A stretch of 46,979 nt of DNA from Acidimicrobiaceae bacterium (GCA_003136415.1 PLEI01000030.1:1-46979); one strand, 5' to 3'; positions 1 through 9,635 are shown, counted from the first letter of the stretch. Numbers and translations: made by a program. The notes: a model not told the origin generated them from the sequence alone.

Positions 1-30
1 CACCCGGGGCTGACGGTTAGGGGGGTATGG

Positions 31-258
31 GTGAACGACGTTTATAACAAACTTCGCGCGTGGAGCCCTTTGAAGGCGATGGAATTTCGTCCAGACCCCT
101 CACCCATAACCAAGCAACCCGCCAACGTCAAGCAGGACAAATTTCTAGCGATCATGATGAAAGACTTTGAGACAAACCATTCGCGCCAGAACCTAAATCT
201 TTATGGTAAGAAATTGGCCGAAATACTTGACGAAGCCAGAAAAGAAGAGAATACCTAA
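31..258 (+). CDS. Hypothetical 75-aa protein
   Basis: A short open frame starting with GTG just after a G-rich stretch that could serve as a ribosome binding site. The product is charged and ends in a lysine/glutamate-rich helix (KLAEILDEARKEE). I recognise no family and see no signal peptide or membrane segment. It lies about 80 bp left of the IS3 element, at the window edge, so its own context is mostly out of view. It could be real or a chance frame. Confidence 0.35.
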   Translation: MNDVYNKLRAWSPLKAMEFRPDPSPITKQPANVKQDKFLAIMMKDFETNHSRQNLNLYGKKLAEILDEARKEENT

Positions 259-401
259 AAACCAACTTTAAGGTGGGCTGTAAGCCAATCCGTGAAAATA
301 CGATCTGCTATTACTTGAGGTTGATACTGGCGTTAGGCGGTGCTGTCGGTTTAGTTGACATCTAGTTTCCAGAGACATGGTCTCTGGGGAAAGATGGATA
401 C

Positions 402-686
402 ATGGCACAGCGATACCCCAAGGAGTTCCGTGATGACGTGGTCAAAGTGGCCCGTCTGCACCAAGCTCCCATGACCCAGATTGCGAAGGACTTCGGCATC
501 TCCGCCGCGACGCTCTATGAGTGGATCAGAAAGGCCGACATCGATGACGGTGCACGCCCGGGCGTGACGTCGGCCCAGTCAGAGGAGAATCGCGAACTGC
601 GCCGGCGCAATCGTGTCCTCGAACAAGAAGTCGAGATCCTGCGTCGAGCGACCGCCTACTTCGCCAAGGGCCTCGCCCCAAAATGA
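402..686 (+). CDS. IS3-family transposase OrfA
   Basis: A 94-residue DNA-binding subunit with an N-terminal helix-turn-helix of the HTH_Tnp_1 type (residues about 5-45: KEFRDDVVKVAR followed by TQIAKDFGISAATLYEWI) and a C-terminal leucine-zipper-like helix (NRELRRRNRVLEQEVEILRRA) that normally mediates OrfA/OrfB contact. The stop overlaps the orfB start in the sequence AAAATGA. OrfB is in the -1 frame, so the product could be made by -1 frameshifting at the A run, as in other IS3 elements, or by coupled re-initiation. Coding appears intact. Confidence 0.9.
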   Translation: MAQRYPKEFRDDVVKVARLHQAPMTQIAKDFGISAATLYEWIRKADIDDGARPGVTSAQSEENRELRRRNRVLEQEVEILRRATAYFAKGLAPK

Positions 687-1558
687 CCTACCCGCTCGTC
701 CGCGAGTTGGCCGAGGACGGCATCCCCGTCTCGGTGACGTGCCGGGTCCTGCAGTTCTCCTCCCAGGGCTACTACCAGTGGTTGAAGACCCCGTGCTCCA
801 AGCGCGACTACGACAACGCCCACCTCACCAACGCGCTGATCGACCTGCACCGCGACGACCCGACCTTCGGTTACCGCTTCATGGCCGATGAACTCGAGCT
901 GCTCGAGGAGTTCGTCGGCGAGCGGCGGGTGTGGCGCCTGTGCTCAGAGATGTCGATCTTCTCGGCCTTCACCAAGAAGGGCAAGGCGGCAAAGAGGCCC
1001 GGCGCTGCGGCCCACGGCGACTTGGTGCAGCGCAAGTTCTCCGCGTCACGAATGAACGAACTCTGGTTCACCGACATCACCGAACACCCCACTGGTGAAG
1101 GCAAGCTCTACATGGCCTCGATCGAGGACGCCTTCTCGGGTCGCATCGTCGGCTACTCGATCGGCCCACGCATGACGAGGCACCTGGCTTGCGCCGCCCT
1201 GCGCAACGCCATCGCCCTGCGCGAGCACCAGGGCACCATTTGTCACTCTGACCGAGGATCTCAATTTCGAAGTCGGGACTTCGTCTTGATGTTGAAGAAC
1301 AACGGACTCTTCGGCTCCATGGGACGAGTGGCCGCCGCGGGCGACAACGCGCGCATGGAGTCGTTCCACTCGTTGCTGCAGAACAACGTGCTCGACACCA
1401 AGAGGTGGGAGACGCGAGAGGAACTCCGCTTGGCGATCGTCACGTGGATCGAGCGGACCTATCACCGCCGGCGTCGCAAGCGCAGTCTCGGTCGCATGAC
1501 GCCAGTGGAATTTGAAGCCGTGTTTCAGGTCGTTGACGAAGTGGATGTCGCGGCGTGA
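683..1558 (+). CDS. IS3-family transposase OrfB (DDE integrase core)
   Basis: The catalytic subunit, 291 residues, with an HTH_21 type N-terminal region and an rve-type integrase core. The three catalytic acids are visible: Asp in WFTDITE, Asp in HSDRGSQ and Glu in DNARMESFH. The C-terminal YHRRRRKRSLGRMTPVEFE segment is the usual IS3 ending. The frame is complete and of family-typical length. The ATG at 683 overlaps the orfA stop (ATGA), so translation is either coupled or reached by frameshifting. It cuts and joins the element ends through a circular intermediate in characterised IS3 members. Confidence 0.92.
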   Translation: MTYPLVRELAEDGIPVSVTCRVLQFSSQGYYQWLKTPCSKRDYDNAHLTNALIDLHRDDPTFGYRFMADELELLEEFVGERRVWRLCSEMSIFSAFTKKGKAAKRPGAAAHGDLVQRKFSASRMNELWFTDITEHPTGEGKLYMASIEDAFSGRIVGYSIGPRMTRHLACAALRNAIALREHQGTICHSDRGSQFRSRDFVLMLKNNGLFGSMGRVAAAGDNARMESFHSLLQNNVLDTKRWETREELRLAIVTWIERTYHRRRRKRSLGRMTPVEFEAVFQVVDEVDVAA

Positions 1559-1620
1559 GATTATGGAAAGAAACTGTCAACTAAACCGACAGCACCGCCG
1601 CCACGCAACAGTCAGAGAAA

Positions 1621-1842
1621 TTGTCGCACGCTCCGCAAATTATCGAACCACCACTGAACAGCGGCGCAACGCCGATAAGCGAGGAAAAACAGCAACAATC
1701 AAAGTCGGTGTACGTAAGACGTTGCACTAACTGTCAACAGCCGCTGACTGAACAATCCGGGAGGGTTGTCCACGCCTACAGCAAAATGTCCAGTTGCGAT
1801 GACCATGCCCGGAAAATGGGTTTGCCAGCCCCCAACCGCTAA
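1621..1842 (+). CDS. Small Cys-rich protein, possibly the 3' remnant of a gene cut by the IS3 element
   Basis: A 73-residue frame from a TTG codon. The second half has a metal-ligand-like pattern: CTNCQQPL, then a Cys about 23 residues later in SSCDDHARK with a nearby His. This CxxC...C...H layout suggests a small zinc-binding fold, but I cannot name a family. The frame is open upstream as far as 1585, inside the right end of the IS3 element, so the original protein may have begun left of the insertion. Alternatively it is an independent short gene with a weak start. Confidence 0.3.
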   Translation: MSHAPQIIEPPLNSGATPISEEKQQQSKSVYVRRCTNCQQPLTEQSGRVVHAYSKMSSCDDHARKMGLPAPNR

Positions 1843-2204
1843 ATTCTTGAAAAAGACCCCTTTTGTCATCGCACACATCGCCGAAAGAGTACCGCGAACA
1901 AGTGTTCGTAAGGTGGCCTCAGAAGGGGCGCAGGACTCCAAGACCTGCTCGAAGAAAGGTGGGGTACGGGATCAAAAACACAGCATTCCCAGACTGCCTT
2001 CGCACCATGTGGCTGAGGTTCGACGTGACGGGGAATACCGCCGTCCACTAGCGCTTGAGCTAGACCGTGTGAGTTCTGCTCTGTGAGCCCACCAAGAGGG
2101 TTTTGAAGAATTGGGCCAAAACCTTTCGATAAATGCTTCGATAAATGACGCGACTGGCGACCACTCCGGAGCGGCCTTGTCGCGGACTTCGGCCAATGCA
2201 ACCC
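1843..2204. other. Gap of about 360 bp without a convincing gene
   Basis: Lies between the Cys-rich frame and the 3' end of hsdR. It contains an 11-base direct repeat (TTCGATAAATG twice with a 12-bp period, near 2127-2149) and several short overlapping frames on both strands with no recognisable domain. It probably contains decayed sequence from an older insertion. No terminator with a clear U tract is visible for hsdR. Confidence 0.4.
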
Positions 2205-5123
2205 TCAGTAGTACTGACGGATATATTCGTGTGCTCGCTCGAAGAGCGACTGGTCTCGCATTTTGTAGCGAACATACAGCGTCCGACGAAGTGCTTGTTG
2301 AACTTCCCGGTCCCCAGCAGCAGTGTCCTGCCAGCCATCAAACCTCACCGCCCGAACAACCTCATCGATGTCGGAGACGATCCGCTCCACCATCACAGGC
2401 GTGTCCTCATTCTTGATGGACTCGAAGAGTTCAGTAAGCGCAGCCTTGCCCTTCTCCTCACGAGGCACTTCCGCAACGGCCTTCTCTGCCGCCACGGTGT
2501 CGCGAGCCAGCTCGAGCAGTTCGCGGAGGAAGTCCAAGCTGGCCTGCTGGCCATGTTCGTACCTCTCCTTCAACTGCTCGAGTCGCTCGCCTAGGGCCTT
2601 GAAGACGGGATCGTCGCCGTGGCGAGCAATCCGTCCCGATATGACACCAATCGTCACTTTGGGGTCTCCCTTTCCGCTCGCCAGGTCCTCCAGCATTTGA
2701 GCATCGAGCACAACGGTCGCGAGATCGTCACGCGGAACTTCCACCTTGACGTTCTGGTTAATGAGTTCAAGCGTCTTCGCACCAAGGGCATGCCACACCA
2801 ATTTGCCTGTGTGGTCGGCAGGGCGCACCGACTCATAGACGTCCGTCAACCAGCGGTAGTCGGACTCGAATTTGCTAAGCATCGGATCTGGGCTGATGGC
2901 CTCCCACAGCTGCGAGAGCTTGCTGTACGAGCGTGCAAAACCATCGCGAGCCTCATCATCGGGAAGCTTCTCCTGAGCAGCCTGCAAGCCTTCCCAACCG
3001 CCCAATTCACGGTCCACACCTGGAAAGAACGCCAGCGCGTCGACCATGGCGCTCGGAAACTGGCCACGAAGCTCTGCGAGGTTGGTGATGACTGAATGCA
3101 CCGTTGAGTCGTCGAAGAGGAAGGCCTGGGCTACGTCGTCAAAGATCCCTAGATAGTCCACGACAAGGCCATGGGTCTTGTCGGTCTTGGTGATGGGGTT
3201 GGTGTAACGACGGTTCGTCCTACAGATTGCCTGCAGCAGGGTGTGCTCACGCAGCGGCTTATCGAGATACTGCACTTGAAGAATCGGAGCGTCAAAGCCA
3301 GTTAGCAATTTAGCTGTGACTACAAGGATTTGCAGCGGATCCGCGGGGTCGCGGAACTGGACGAGAACCTTCTTCTCCGCGTCCCGATCCCTGCTCCACC
3401 TATCACGCCACTCCTGAGGATCGCGGGCATCCACCGACATCACGATGGTGGAAGCCTCTTGAGGAAGGAGCTTGTCAAGCTCCGCCTTCATCAGAACGCA
3501 AGCCTCCTTGTCGTAAACGACAATCTGGCCCTTGAATCCATCGGGCGCCACATGGGAACTGAAGTGGTCCACAATGTCCGCGGCGACTTTGGCAACTCGG
3601 TCGGATGCCTTGAGAATATGGGAGGTGCTCGCGGCCTTCGCCGAAAGAAGGGCTCGCTCCTTATCCGTCAGGTCTTCGGTAAGCACGGCAAACCCAGCGT
3701 CGATTGCGGCACGATCAAGGCGGAGCTCGACTAGTCGTGGCTCGAAGTGGAGAGGCAACGTCGCCCCGTCACGAATCGAGTCGCTGAATGAGTACTTCGA
3801 CATGTACCCGCCCGGGTCATCCTTCGACCCGAAGGCGTAGAACGTATTTCGGTCGCGCTTGTTGATCGGCGTCCCGGTAAGACCGAAGAGGAAGGCGTTA
3901 GGCAGAGCCTCACGCATCTTGCGGCCGTAGTCGCCTTCCTGGCTGCGATGAGCCTCGTCGACCATTGCCACAATGTTGTGCCGATCATCAAGGACCCCGT
4001 CAGCTTCACCGAACTTGTGAATCGTGGTGATGATGATCTTTCGCGTTCCCGCCCGTAGAAGCGAGTGGAGTTCGTCTCGGCTATCAGTCGAAACGACGTT
4101 GGGGACGTCCGTCGCGCTGAAGGTGTCACCTATCTGAGTGTCGAGATCTAGTCGGTCAACGACAATGAGAACTGTCGGTGCCGCAAGGTCTTTGTCGACT
4201 CGGAGCTTCTTGGCCGCGAAAACCATGAGCAAAGACTTTCCCGAGCCCTGAAAGTGCCAGATAAGGCCTTTCTTGACTCGGCCCTCTTTGACTCGATCAA
4301 CAATTGCGTTCACTGCGAGATACTGCTGGTATCTGGCAGCAATCTTGATTTTGCGATGCTTGGAGTCAGTAGCGAAAACTGTGAAGAAGCGGGTGAAGTC
4401 AATAATTGCTTCTGGGGTCAAGAGCCCTTTGACCGCCTCCACAACAGCCTGAACGCCAACTGGATGGAATCCAGGTCGATCCTCACGCCATGGCCCCCAC
4501 TGGTCCAGTGGAGTGCCGACGGTCGCGTAGTGGAACTCTTTTCCTTCCGTCGCGAAGGAAAAGACCGTTGGTACGAACAATTCAGGGATGTTCTTTTCGT
4601 AATCATCATGCAGTTGCGAGGCGGCATCAACCCAGGTGTATGCAGGGCGAACAGGAGATTTCGCCTCGCCCACTACCAACGGCACCCCGTTCACCCAGAA
4701 CACCAGGTCAAATCGTCGAGAAATCTGGCCGCGGTTGTAGGTGACCTCAGTGGAGACGACGAGGCGGTCGGATTTTGGATCATTGAAGTCGAGCAAGTAG
4801 ATCGTGACGTGCTCGCCGTCGACGCCGAAGGGCATCGTCCGATCGCCATTGAGCCAGGCTGAGAATTCCTCGTTGGCCGCCATAAGTGATCCGCTGCGGG
4901 CCGACAAGATTACGGCACGCAAGCGATGAAGAACTTCCTCGGCTCGTTCCGGCTGCGCTGAAATCGCAGGGTTCAAGCGGATCAACGCAAAACGCACATC
5001 CGACTCAATTAGGACATCGGTCTTCTCGCGTTGAAGATCCCGTCCCGCAACAAAATGCCAACTACCTAGTACCGCTTGGTCGCGGACCAAATCCCTCACG
5101 GAGTTTGCCTCGTCAAAATTCAC
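2205..5123 (-). CDS. hsdR: Type I restriction enzyme R subunit (endonuclease/translocase)
   Basis: About 972 residues. The N-terminal third has a PD-(D/E)xK-type nuclease signature (RFDLVFWVNG, then VVGEAKSP). It is followed by superfamily 2 helicase motifs: Walker A in HFQGSGKSLLM, motif II DEAH in MVDEAHRSQ, motif III LTGTPI, and the later helicase half with QAICRTNRR. A TTG at 5141 is possible. The GTG at 5123 is preferred because GGAAGG lies a few bases upstream and it overlaps the hsdS stop as GTGA, like the other junctions in this operon. It is the last gene of hsdM-hsdM-hsdS-hsdR. The subunit translocates DNA and cleaves unmethylated targets in complex with HsdM and HsdS. Confidence 0.95.
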   Translation of the reverse strand: MNFDEANSVRDLVRDQAVLGSWHFVAGRDLQREKTDVLIESDVRFALIRLNPAISAQPERAEEVLHRLRAVILSARSGSLMAANEEFSAWLNGDRTMPFGVDGEHVTIYLLDFNDPKSDRLVVSTEVTYNRGQISRRFDLVFWVNGVPLVVGEAKSPVRPAYTWVDAASQLHDDYEKNIPELFVPTVFSFATEGKEFHYATVGTPLDQWGPWREDRPGFHPVGVQAVVEAVKGLLTPEAIIDFTRFFTVFATDSKHRKIKIAARYQQYLAVNAIVDRVKEGRVKKGLIWHFQGSGKSLLMVFAAKKLRVDKDLAAPTVLIVVDRLDLDTQIGDTFSATDVPNVVSTDSRDELHSLLRAGTRKIIITTIHKFGEADGVLDDRHNIVAMVDEAHRSQEGDYGRKMREALPNAFLFGLTGTPINKRDRNTFYAFGSKDDPGGYMSKYSFSDSIRDGATLPLHFEPRLVELRLDRAAIDAGFAVLTEDLTDKERALLSAKAASTSHILKASDRVAKVAADIVDHFSSHVAPDGFKGQIVVYDKEACVLMKAELDKLLPQEASTIVMSVDARDPQEWRDRWSRDRDAEKKVLVQFRDPADPLQILVVTAKLLTGFDAPILQVQYLDKPLREHTLLQAICRTNRRYTNPITKTDKTHGLVVDYLGIFDDVAQAFLFDDSTVHSVITNLAELRGQFPSAMVDALAFFPGVDRELGGWEGLQAAQEKLPDDEARDGFARSYSKLSQLWEAISPDPMLSKFESDYRWLTDVYESVRPADHTGKLVWHALGAKTLELINQNVKVEVPRDDLATVVLDAQMLEDLASGKGDPKVTIGVISGRIARHGDDPVFKALGERLEQLKERYEHGQQASLDFLRELLELARDTVAAEKAVAEVPREEKGKAALTELFESIKNEDTPVMVERIVSDIDEVVRAVRFDGWQDTAAGDREVQQALRRTLYVRYKMRDQSLFERAHEYIRQYY

Positions 5124-6274
5124 TTTGTTCCTTCCAGGCAATATCCGACGCTAGAAGCAAGCAATCTAGAGACTTCGCATAGCTCTTGCGAAACTGCACT
5201 CAATCCGCGACTGATCAAGTCAATATTGCCAGCCCACGAAGTTCGCAGCTCTTTAGTGCCCCAGGGAACCTTTACCTGTTCGAAGTTTGACTTGTTAAGT
5301 TGTGGCATTGTCGTAGCGCCCGAGCGAGCCCACAATGCCTGTTGCCCTCGAGGATGAGAAAGGAGGGTCTGCAGCACATAGGAATCAGATTCATCGAGGT
5401 CAACCACACACGTAATTTGTTGATTGGTGAGCCCCCCAGGAACTAATACAGCGCACTTACCCAATGTCGCACCAATACACACAATCGCAACGCTGTTTGC
5501 GGGTATCAACCTCCCGGCAAGAGAACCGGACTTGGACACCCAACGGCTCGTTGATTCAATGCATGAACGATCAAAGTCTCCCGGCGTCGCAAAGCAAACA
5601 TCCTCACTATTCCAGTACGTTGTCTCCGCGGTGGACGGCGTCGAGCCAGTAACACTACGGCCCACTTCTTTGAGTGGCACCAACTCTGTAGAGCTCCACC
5701 AGCCGCTCACTAGAGCAACCAGAGCATCATTCAAGGCTTCACCAAACGCCATCGTGGCCCTTCGATGGCGTTCAATGCCCCACACGAGTTCGGCAATTCG
5801 CTTCTGTTGTTCCAGAGGTGGAAGCATGAACTCGAACTTCGCGATATCCGGCCAATTGATATAAGGATTCACCGATCCCTTCGACTCGCTAATTGAGTGT
5901 GCATGAAATTCCTCAGTACGCATTACAAGTGGCAAAAAGCTGGGAAGAAGAACTGAAGCATCACTACTCTCGATTACGAACGTGGTGTTTGCACAAACGC
6001 CATCGAAATCCGCCAGCGCCACCTTTCGAAGATAGGTGCGGCGTGAGCCGTAAAGGACCTGCCCCGGTTGGAATCCGACGTTGAAGGCTGGGCCAAGATA
6101 GCCATCACCCACGGTTCCCCAACGGATGATTCTCAATTCGTCAGTATCCATGTGCTCACCTGCGACGTATCGAGTCACGGTTCCGTCTTCCGGATCAACC
6201 TTCTTCATCACTTTTCGTGCCACATCACCAAACTTGACACGAGACCAATTGGATCGATCAATGTTGAGTGTCAT
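5120..6274 (-). CDS. hsdS: Type I restriction-modification specificity subunit
   Basis: 384 residues with the standard two-half layout. The first target-recognition domain covers about residues 1-165 and ends in a conserved helical spacer (PPLEQQKRIAELVWGIERHRRA). The second spans about 200-370 and ends in a second spacer helix. Each TRD chooses one half of a bipartite DNA target, so the site cannot be read from sequence. The start overlaps the stop of the upstream hsdM as ATGA, and its own stop overlaps the hsdR start, so the operon is translationally coupled. It is the only specificity gene despite two M genes. Confidence 0.93.
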   Translation of the reverse strand: MTLNIDRSNWSRVKFGDVARKVMKKVDPEDGTVTRYVAGEHMDTDELRIIRWGTVGDGYLGPAFNVGFQPGQVLYGSRRTYLRKVALADFDGVCANTTFVIESSDASVLLPSFLPLVMRTEEFHAHSISESKGSVNPYINWPDIAKFEFMLPPLEQQKRIAELVWGIERHRRATMAFGEALNDALVALVSGWWSSTELVPLKEVGRSVTGSTPSTAETTYWNSEDVCFATPGDFDRSCIESTSRWVSKSGSLAGRLIPANSVAIVCIGATLGKCAVLVPGGLTNQQITCVVDLDESDSYVLQTLLSHPRGQQALWARSGATTMPQLNKSNFEQVKVPWGTKELRTSWAGNIDLISRGLSAVSQELCEVSRLLASSVGYCLEGTK

Positions 6275-7779
6275 AACCCGCTCCCAGACTTCAACAGCTC
6301 TAACACCGATGAAACGGCAGAGTCGGACTCTCTAGCAGCCACTTGCCAATCAGTTACTATCACCTCAAGTGAAACTGCGGCTAACGAGGCTTCCCGCCCA
6401 GCAGCTACCACGTAAGTAGGAATTAAGAGTGACCAGCCATTCTTTGCAATATCATCCACCGTGGCGACGGCAGCCAGTCCCGCGCTATCTGCATAATCCT
6501 GGTAGACCTCGAGAATCGCGACCTGATCGGATTGACGCAAGAAGGACTGCGCACGTTCCCTCGCCACAAGGTCGACCGCGTTGACGAAGAGGACCTTGCC
6601 ACGTTGGGACTTTGGGCGCTTCGATCGGAGAACGACGACGACCGCCTCCATAGGGGAGTTATAGAAGAGACCGGCGCCTAGTCCAATCACTGCCTCGAGT
6701 AAGTCCGACTTGACGAGGTTCTCCCGGAGTGCTGCCTCTTCTTGACGAAATAGGACTCCGTGTGGGAACAGGATCGCTGCGCGTCCCGAGATCGGATCGA
6801 GGCTCGCAGCGATGTGTTGAAAGAACGCGTAATCTGCTCGACCCTGCGGTGGTACTCCCCACATATTGCGCCCGTAGCCGTCACTGGCGAAGGCCTCGCG
6901 ATCCCAGTTCTTGATTGAGTAGGGAGGGTTAGCGAGAATAACGTCGAAGTGAGCGAGTTTGCCATGCTCATCGAGAAACGCAGGGTCGGTGAGAGTGTCA
7001 CCGTTGGAAATGTAGCCATCTTCGATGCCATGGAGGAACAGGTTCATCTTGGCAATCGATGCGGTCGTGAAATTGCGCTCTTGGCCGTAGAGCCGAAGAC
7101 TCCGGTGCTCTTTACCTTGGGTGCGAAGTTCTGCGACACACGAAATAAGCATGCCTCCGGTGCCGCATGTTGGGTCGTACACGCTCTCACCGGGCTGAGG
7201 CGTCAGCATTCGAACCATTAAGTGAACAAGGGTTCGGTTCGTGTAGAACTCCTGGGCCGTGTGGCCAGAATCATCAGCGAAGCGCTTGATGAGGTACTCG
7301 TAACCATTGCCGAGCTCGTCTTCCGGGAGATTGGCGATTGACAGCTTTCGAATCGAGAAGTGCTCGATGAGACCCGTCAATGTGGCGTCGGAGAGCAGAT
7401 CCTTATTCGTCCACTCGGCGTCTCCGAACACGCCCGTGAGAGCGTCCGGGTTAGCGGACTCGATCTGGCGCATGGCACCGCGCAGTTTCGCACCCACGTT
7501 GGTCGTCGTGTTCCGCACGTCGTCCCAGTGGCAACCCTCAGGAATAACAAAACGGTGGTTTTCCGGAAGGCCCGCGAGAGCCTCGTTCCCTTCGTAGGTT
7601 TCCAGGGCCGCCGCACGCTCTTCATCCCAGACGTCGCTGATGCGCTTCATGAAGACGAGGGGGAAGATGTATCCCTTGTAGTCGCCAGCGTCGATAAGGC
7701 CGCGCAGCAAGACCGCTGCGCCCCACAGGTACGACTCCAGTTCGCCTTGGGTGATGCGAGGGTCGGTCGCCTTGCTCAT
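6271..7779 (-). CDS. hsdM: Type I N6-adenine methyltransferase, second HsdM
   Basis: About 502 residues. It has an HsdM N-terminal helical domain (residues about 10-150) and a Rossmann methyltransferase domain with the SAM-binding motif DPTCGTGGML and the catalytic motif ANPPYS. The motif X region reads EFYTNRTLV rather than the usual FYTPRPVV form seen in its neighbour. The ATG at 7779 is chosen because it overlaps the upstream hsdM stop as ATGA; an ATG at 7791 is an alternative. It is clearly a paralogue of the first hsdM and not a fragment or split half. It may form a heterodimer with the other M around one HsdS. Confidence 0.93.
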   Translation of the reverse strand: MSKATDPRITQGELESYLWGAAVLLRGLIDAGDYKGYIFPLVFMKRISDVWDEERAAALETYEGNEALAGLPENHRFVIPEGCHWDDVRNTTTNVGAKLRGAMRQIESANPDALTGVFGDAEWTNKDLLSDATLTGLIEHFSIRKLSIANLPEDELGNGYEYLIKRFADDSGHTAQEFYTNRTLVHLMVRMLTPQPGESVYDPTCGTGGMLISCVAELRTQGKEHRSLRLYGQERNFTTASIAKMNLFLHGIEDGYISNGDTLTDPAFLDEHGKLAHFDVILANPPYSIKNWDREAFASDGYGRNMWGVPPQGRADYAFFQHIAASLDPISGRAAILFPHGVLFRQEEAALRENLVKSDLLEAVIGLGAGLFYNSPMEAVVVVLRSKRPKSQRGKVLFVNAVDLVARERAQSFLRQSDQVAILEVYQDYADSAGLAAVATVDDIAKNGWSLLIPTYVVAAGREASLAAVSLEVIVTDWQVAARESDSAVSSVLELLKSGSGL

Positions 7780-9365
7780 ACCAAACCCCATTCCGCGAGT
7801 TGCTTCTCCAACTCCAGACGACTGGCAATAGCTGCTTCGTGTGCCTCTTCAAGCCCACCGAGCGCCTGAGCGAGAGTCACCTGGGACTCGGCCCTCACCG
7901 CCGCCACGTAGAGCGGGATATTCAAGCTGTGCTTGTTGCCCTTGATCTCGTCGAGTGTCGCAAAATGCGAGACACCATTGATTGGCGTCGTCGACCGATA
8001 GCAGTTGAAGATCGCCTCCACGTGCTCCGGCTCCAGCGTGTTCTGATTGCGACCTCGCTTGAATTGCCTTTCGGCATTGATAAAGAGGACCCGGCCCTGA
8101 CGGTCCTCTGACTTCTGGGCTCGCAAGATCATGACGGACGCGGCCAGGGTGGTTCCGTAGAAGAGATTGGGCCCGAGGCCGATGACGGCTTCAATCAAAT
8201 CAAGGTCGAGCATTGCTTGGCGGATCTTCCCCTCGACGCCACCTCGGAAAAGCGCGCCCTGGGGAAGAACCACGGCCACACGACCCGTGTTAGGTGCCAT
8301 CGAGGTGACCATGTGCTGGACCCACGCCCAGTCACCGTTCTTGGCCGGCGGCGTACTACCCACCTGGTTGCGACCCCAGCGATCCCCGGCCCACACCTCG
8401 GCCCCCCAGGCTTCAAGAGAGAAAGGGGGATTAGCGATGACACAGTCGAATCGGGCCAGCTTGTCACCGTCGAAGAAAGCAGGATCGCGAAGGGTATCGC
8501 CCTTCACGACGCGGAAGTCTTCGACCCCGTGCAATAAAAGATTCATGCGCGCGATTCCAGAGGTAGTGAGTACCTTCTCCTGGCCGAAAAGCTTCCCCCA
8601 GAGCAATTGCGGCTTGCCCCCGGCAGCCTTCACGTGCTGAATGACCTCGATGAGCATGCCGCCGGTACCGCAGGCGGGGTCGTAGACCGTCTCCCCCTCC
8701 TTGGGGTCGAGAATGTTGACGAGGAGCTTCACCACCGGTCGAGGCGTGTAGTACTCGCCGGCCTTCTTGTTGGACTGATCTGCAAAGCGCTTGATCAGGT
8801 ACTCGTACGCCTGCCCGAATATGTCGGGCGACACACAAGAGTTGGTAAGCGACTTGGAGGAGAAGTGTTCAATGAGGTCAGTCAGCGTGGCGTCGGGCAA
8901 CTTCGACTTATTCGTCCACGCCGCTCCTCCGAAAATCCCATAAAGCGTGTCGGGGTTGGCAGTCTCGATGCCGCGCATCGCGGTCGCAAGCGCCTGACCC
9001 ACATTCTCGGTTCGCTGACGGACGTCCTCCCAGAGGCAGCCCTCGGGGATTTGGAAGCGGTGGTTCTCCGCGAAGGAGGCGAACTCTCGATCGCCGCCCG
9101 ACTCGATCAGCGCCTGACCATATTCCTCGAGGTACGTGTCATTAATCCTCTTGAAGAACATCAGGGGAAAGATGTACGCCTTGAAGTCAGCTTGGTCGAT
9201 GGCGCCACGCAGTAGGTCGGCAGCCTTGGCAAGATGGGACCCGAGCTCAGACAGCGTGACGGGTTCAGAGTACGCGGGTAGCAACTCACGGGCCAGTGCT
9301 CTAACTTCATCTTCAGTCACTTCACCAACTGTTCCCTTGCTACCGCTAACGGCCATAAGGGCCAT
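7776..9365 (-). CDS. hsdM: Type I N6-adenine methyltransferase, first HsdM
   Basis: About 529 residues and the first gene of the restriction operon. It has the HsdM N-terminal domain (about 40-170), the canonical motif X GEYYTPRPVV, the SAM motif DPACGTGGML near residues 229-238 and the catalytic motif ANPPFS near residue 312. All features of an active adenine methyltransferase are present. Two in-frame ATG codons (9365 and 9356) are possible starts and neither has a strong ribosome binding site. It methylates the host target as part of the M2S complex in characterised systems. Here a second complete HsdM follows directly, which is not the usual hsdMSR order. Confidence 0.94.
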   Translation of the reverse strand: MALMAVSGSKGTVGEVTEDEVRALARELLPAYSEPVTLSELGSHLAKAADLLRGAIDQADFKAYIFPLMFFKRINDTYLEEYGQALIESGGDREFASFAENHRFQIPEGCLWEDVRQRTENVGQALATAMRGIETANPDTLYGIFGGAAWTNKSKLPDATLTDLIEHFSSKSLTNSCVSPDIFGQAYEYLIKRFADQSNKKAGEYYTPRPVVKLLVNILDPKEGETVYDPACGTGGMLIEVIQHVKAAGGKPQLLWGKLFGQEKVLTTSGIARMNLLLHGVEDFRVVKGDTLRDPAFFDGDKLARFDCVIANPPFSLEAWGAEVWAGDRWGRNQVGSTPPAKNGDWAWVQHMVTSMAPNTGRVAVVLPQGALFRGGVEGKIRQAMLDLDLIEAVIGLGPNLFYGTTLAASVMILRAQKSEDRQGRVLFINAERQFKRGRNQNTLEPEHVEAIFNCYRSTTPINGVSHFATLDEIKGNKHSLNIPLYVAAVRAESQVTLAQALGGLEEAHEAAIASRLELEKQLAEWGLV

Positions 9366-9635
9366 TTGGGCTCAAACACCCAAGATCTTCTTGGTTACGC
9401 CAAGACTACGAGAGTCGTGTGACCAAATCGGCTTCGGGTCTCCATCGCTTCGTTGCCTTTCTTCACCACCTGGAATCTTGGTGAAAAGAATGGACGTTTG
9501 CAGGGACCGGCTAGAAATCCCACGTTAAACGCTAAGCCCAGCAAGATACGTTCTTAGCAAGCAGAGCAAGCGAACCTGTACTGGTTGACGATCAATATCC
9601 TTGGGTTGGTATCTCAACTGAAAGAATCTTGGGAA

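Larger units (their letters stand above)
341..1594 (+). mobile_element. IS3-family insertion sequence
   Basis: The element carries overlapping orfA and orfB and has inverted ends beginning TGCTGTCGGTTTAGTTGACA at 341 and its exact reverse complement ending at 1594. The match extends outward by five bases (GGCGG at 336-340, CCGCC at 1595-1599), giving 25 matching bases on each side (336-360 and 1575-1599). No clear 3-5 bp direct target duplication is visible at either boundary choice. Both transposase genes look intact, so the copy may be recent. The open frame to its right runs out of the element end, which may mean a gene was interrupted. Confidence 0.88.

Noticed and set aside
331..1604. 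Direct target duplication around the IS3 element
   Set aside because: The flanking bases form an inverted match (GGCGG/CCGCC), not a direct repeat, and the next bases outward differ, so none is claimed.
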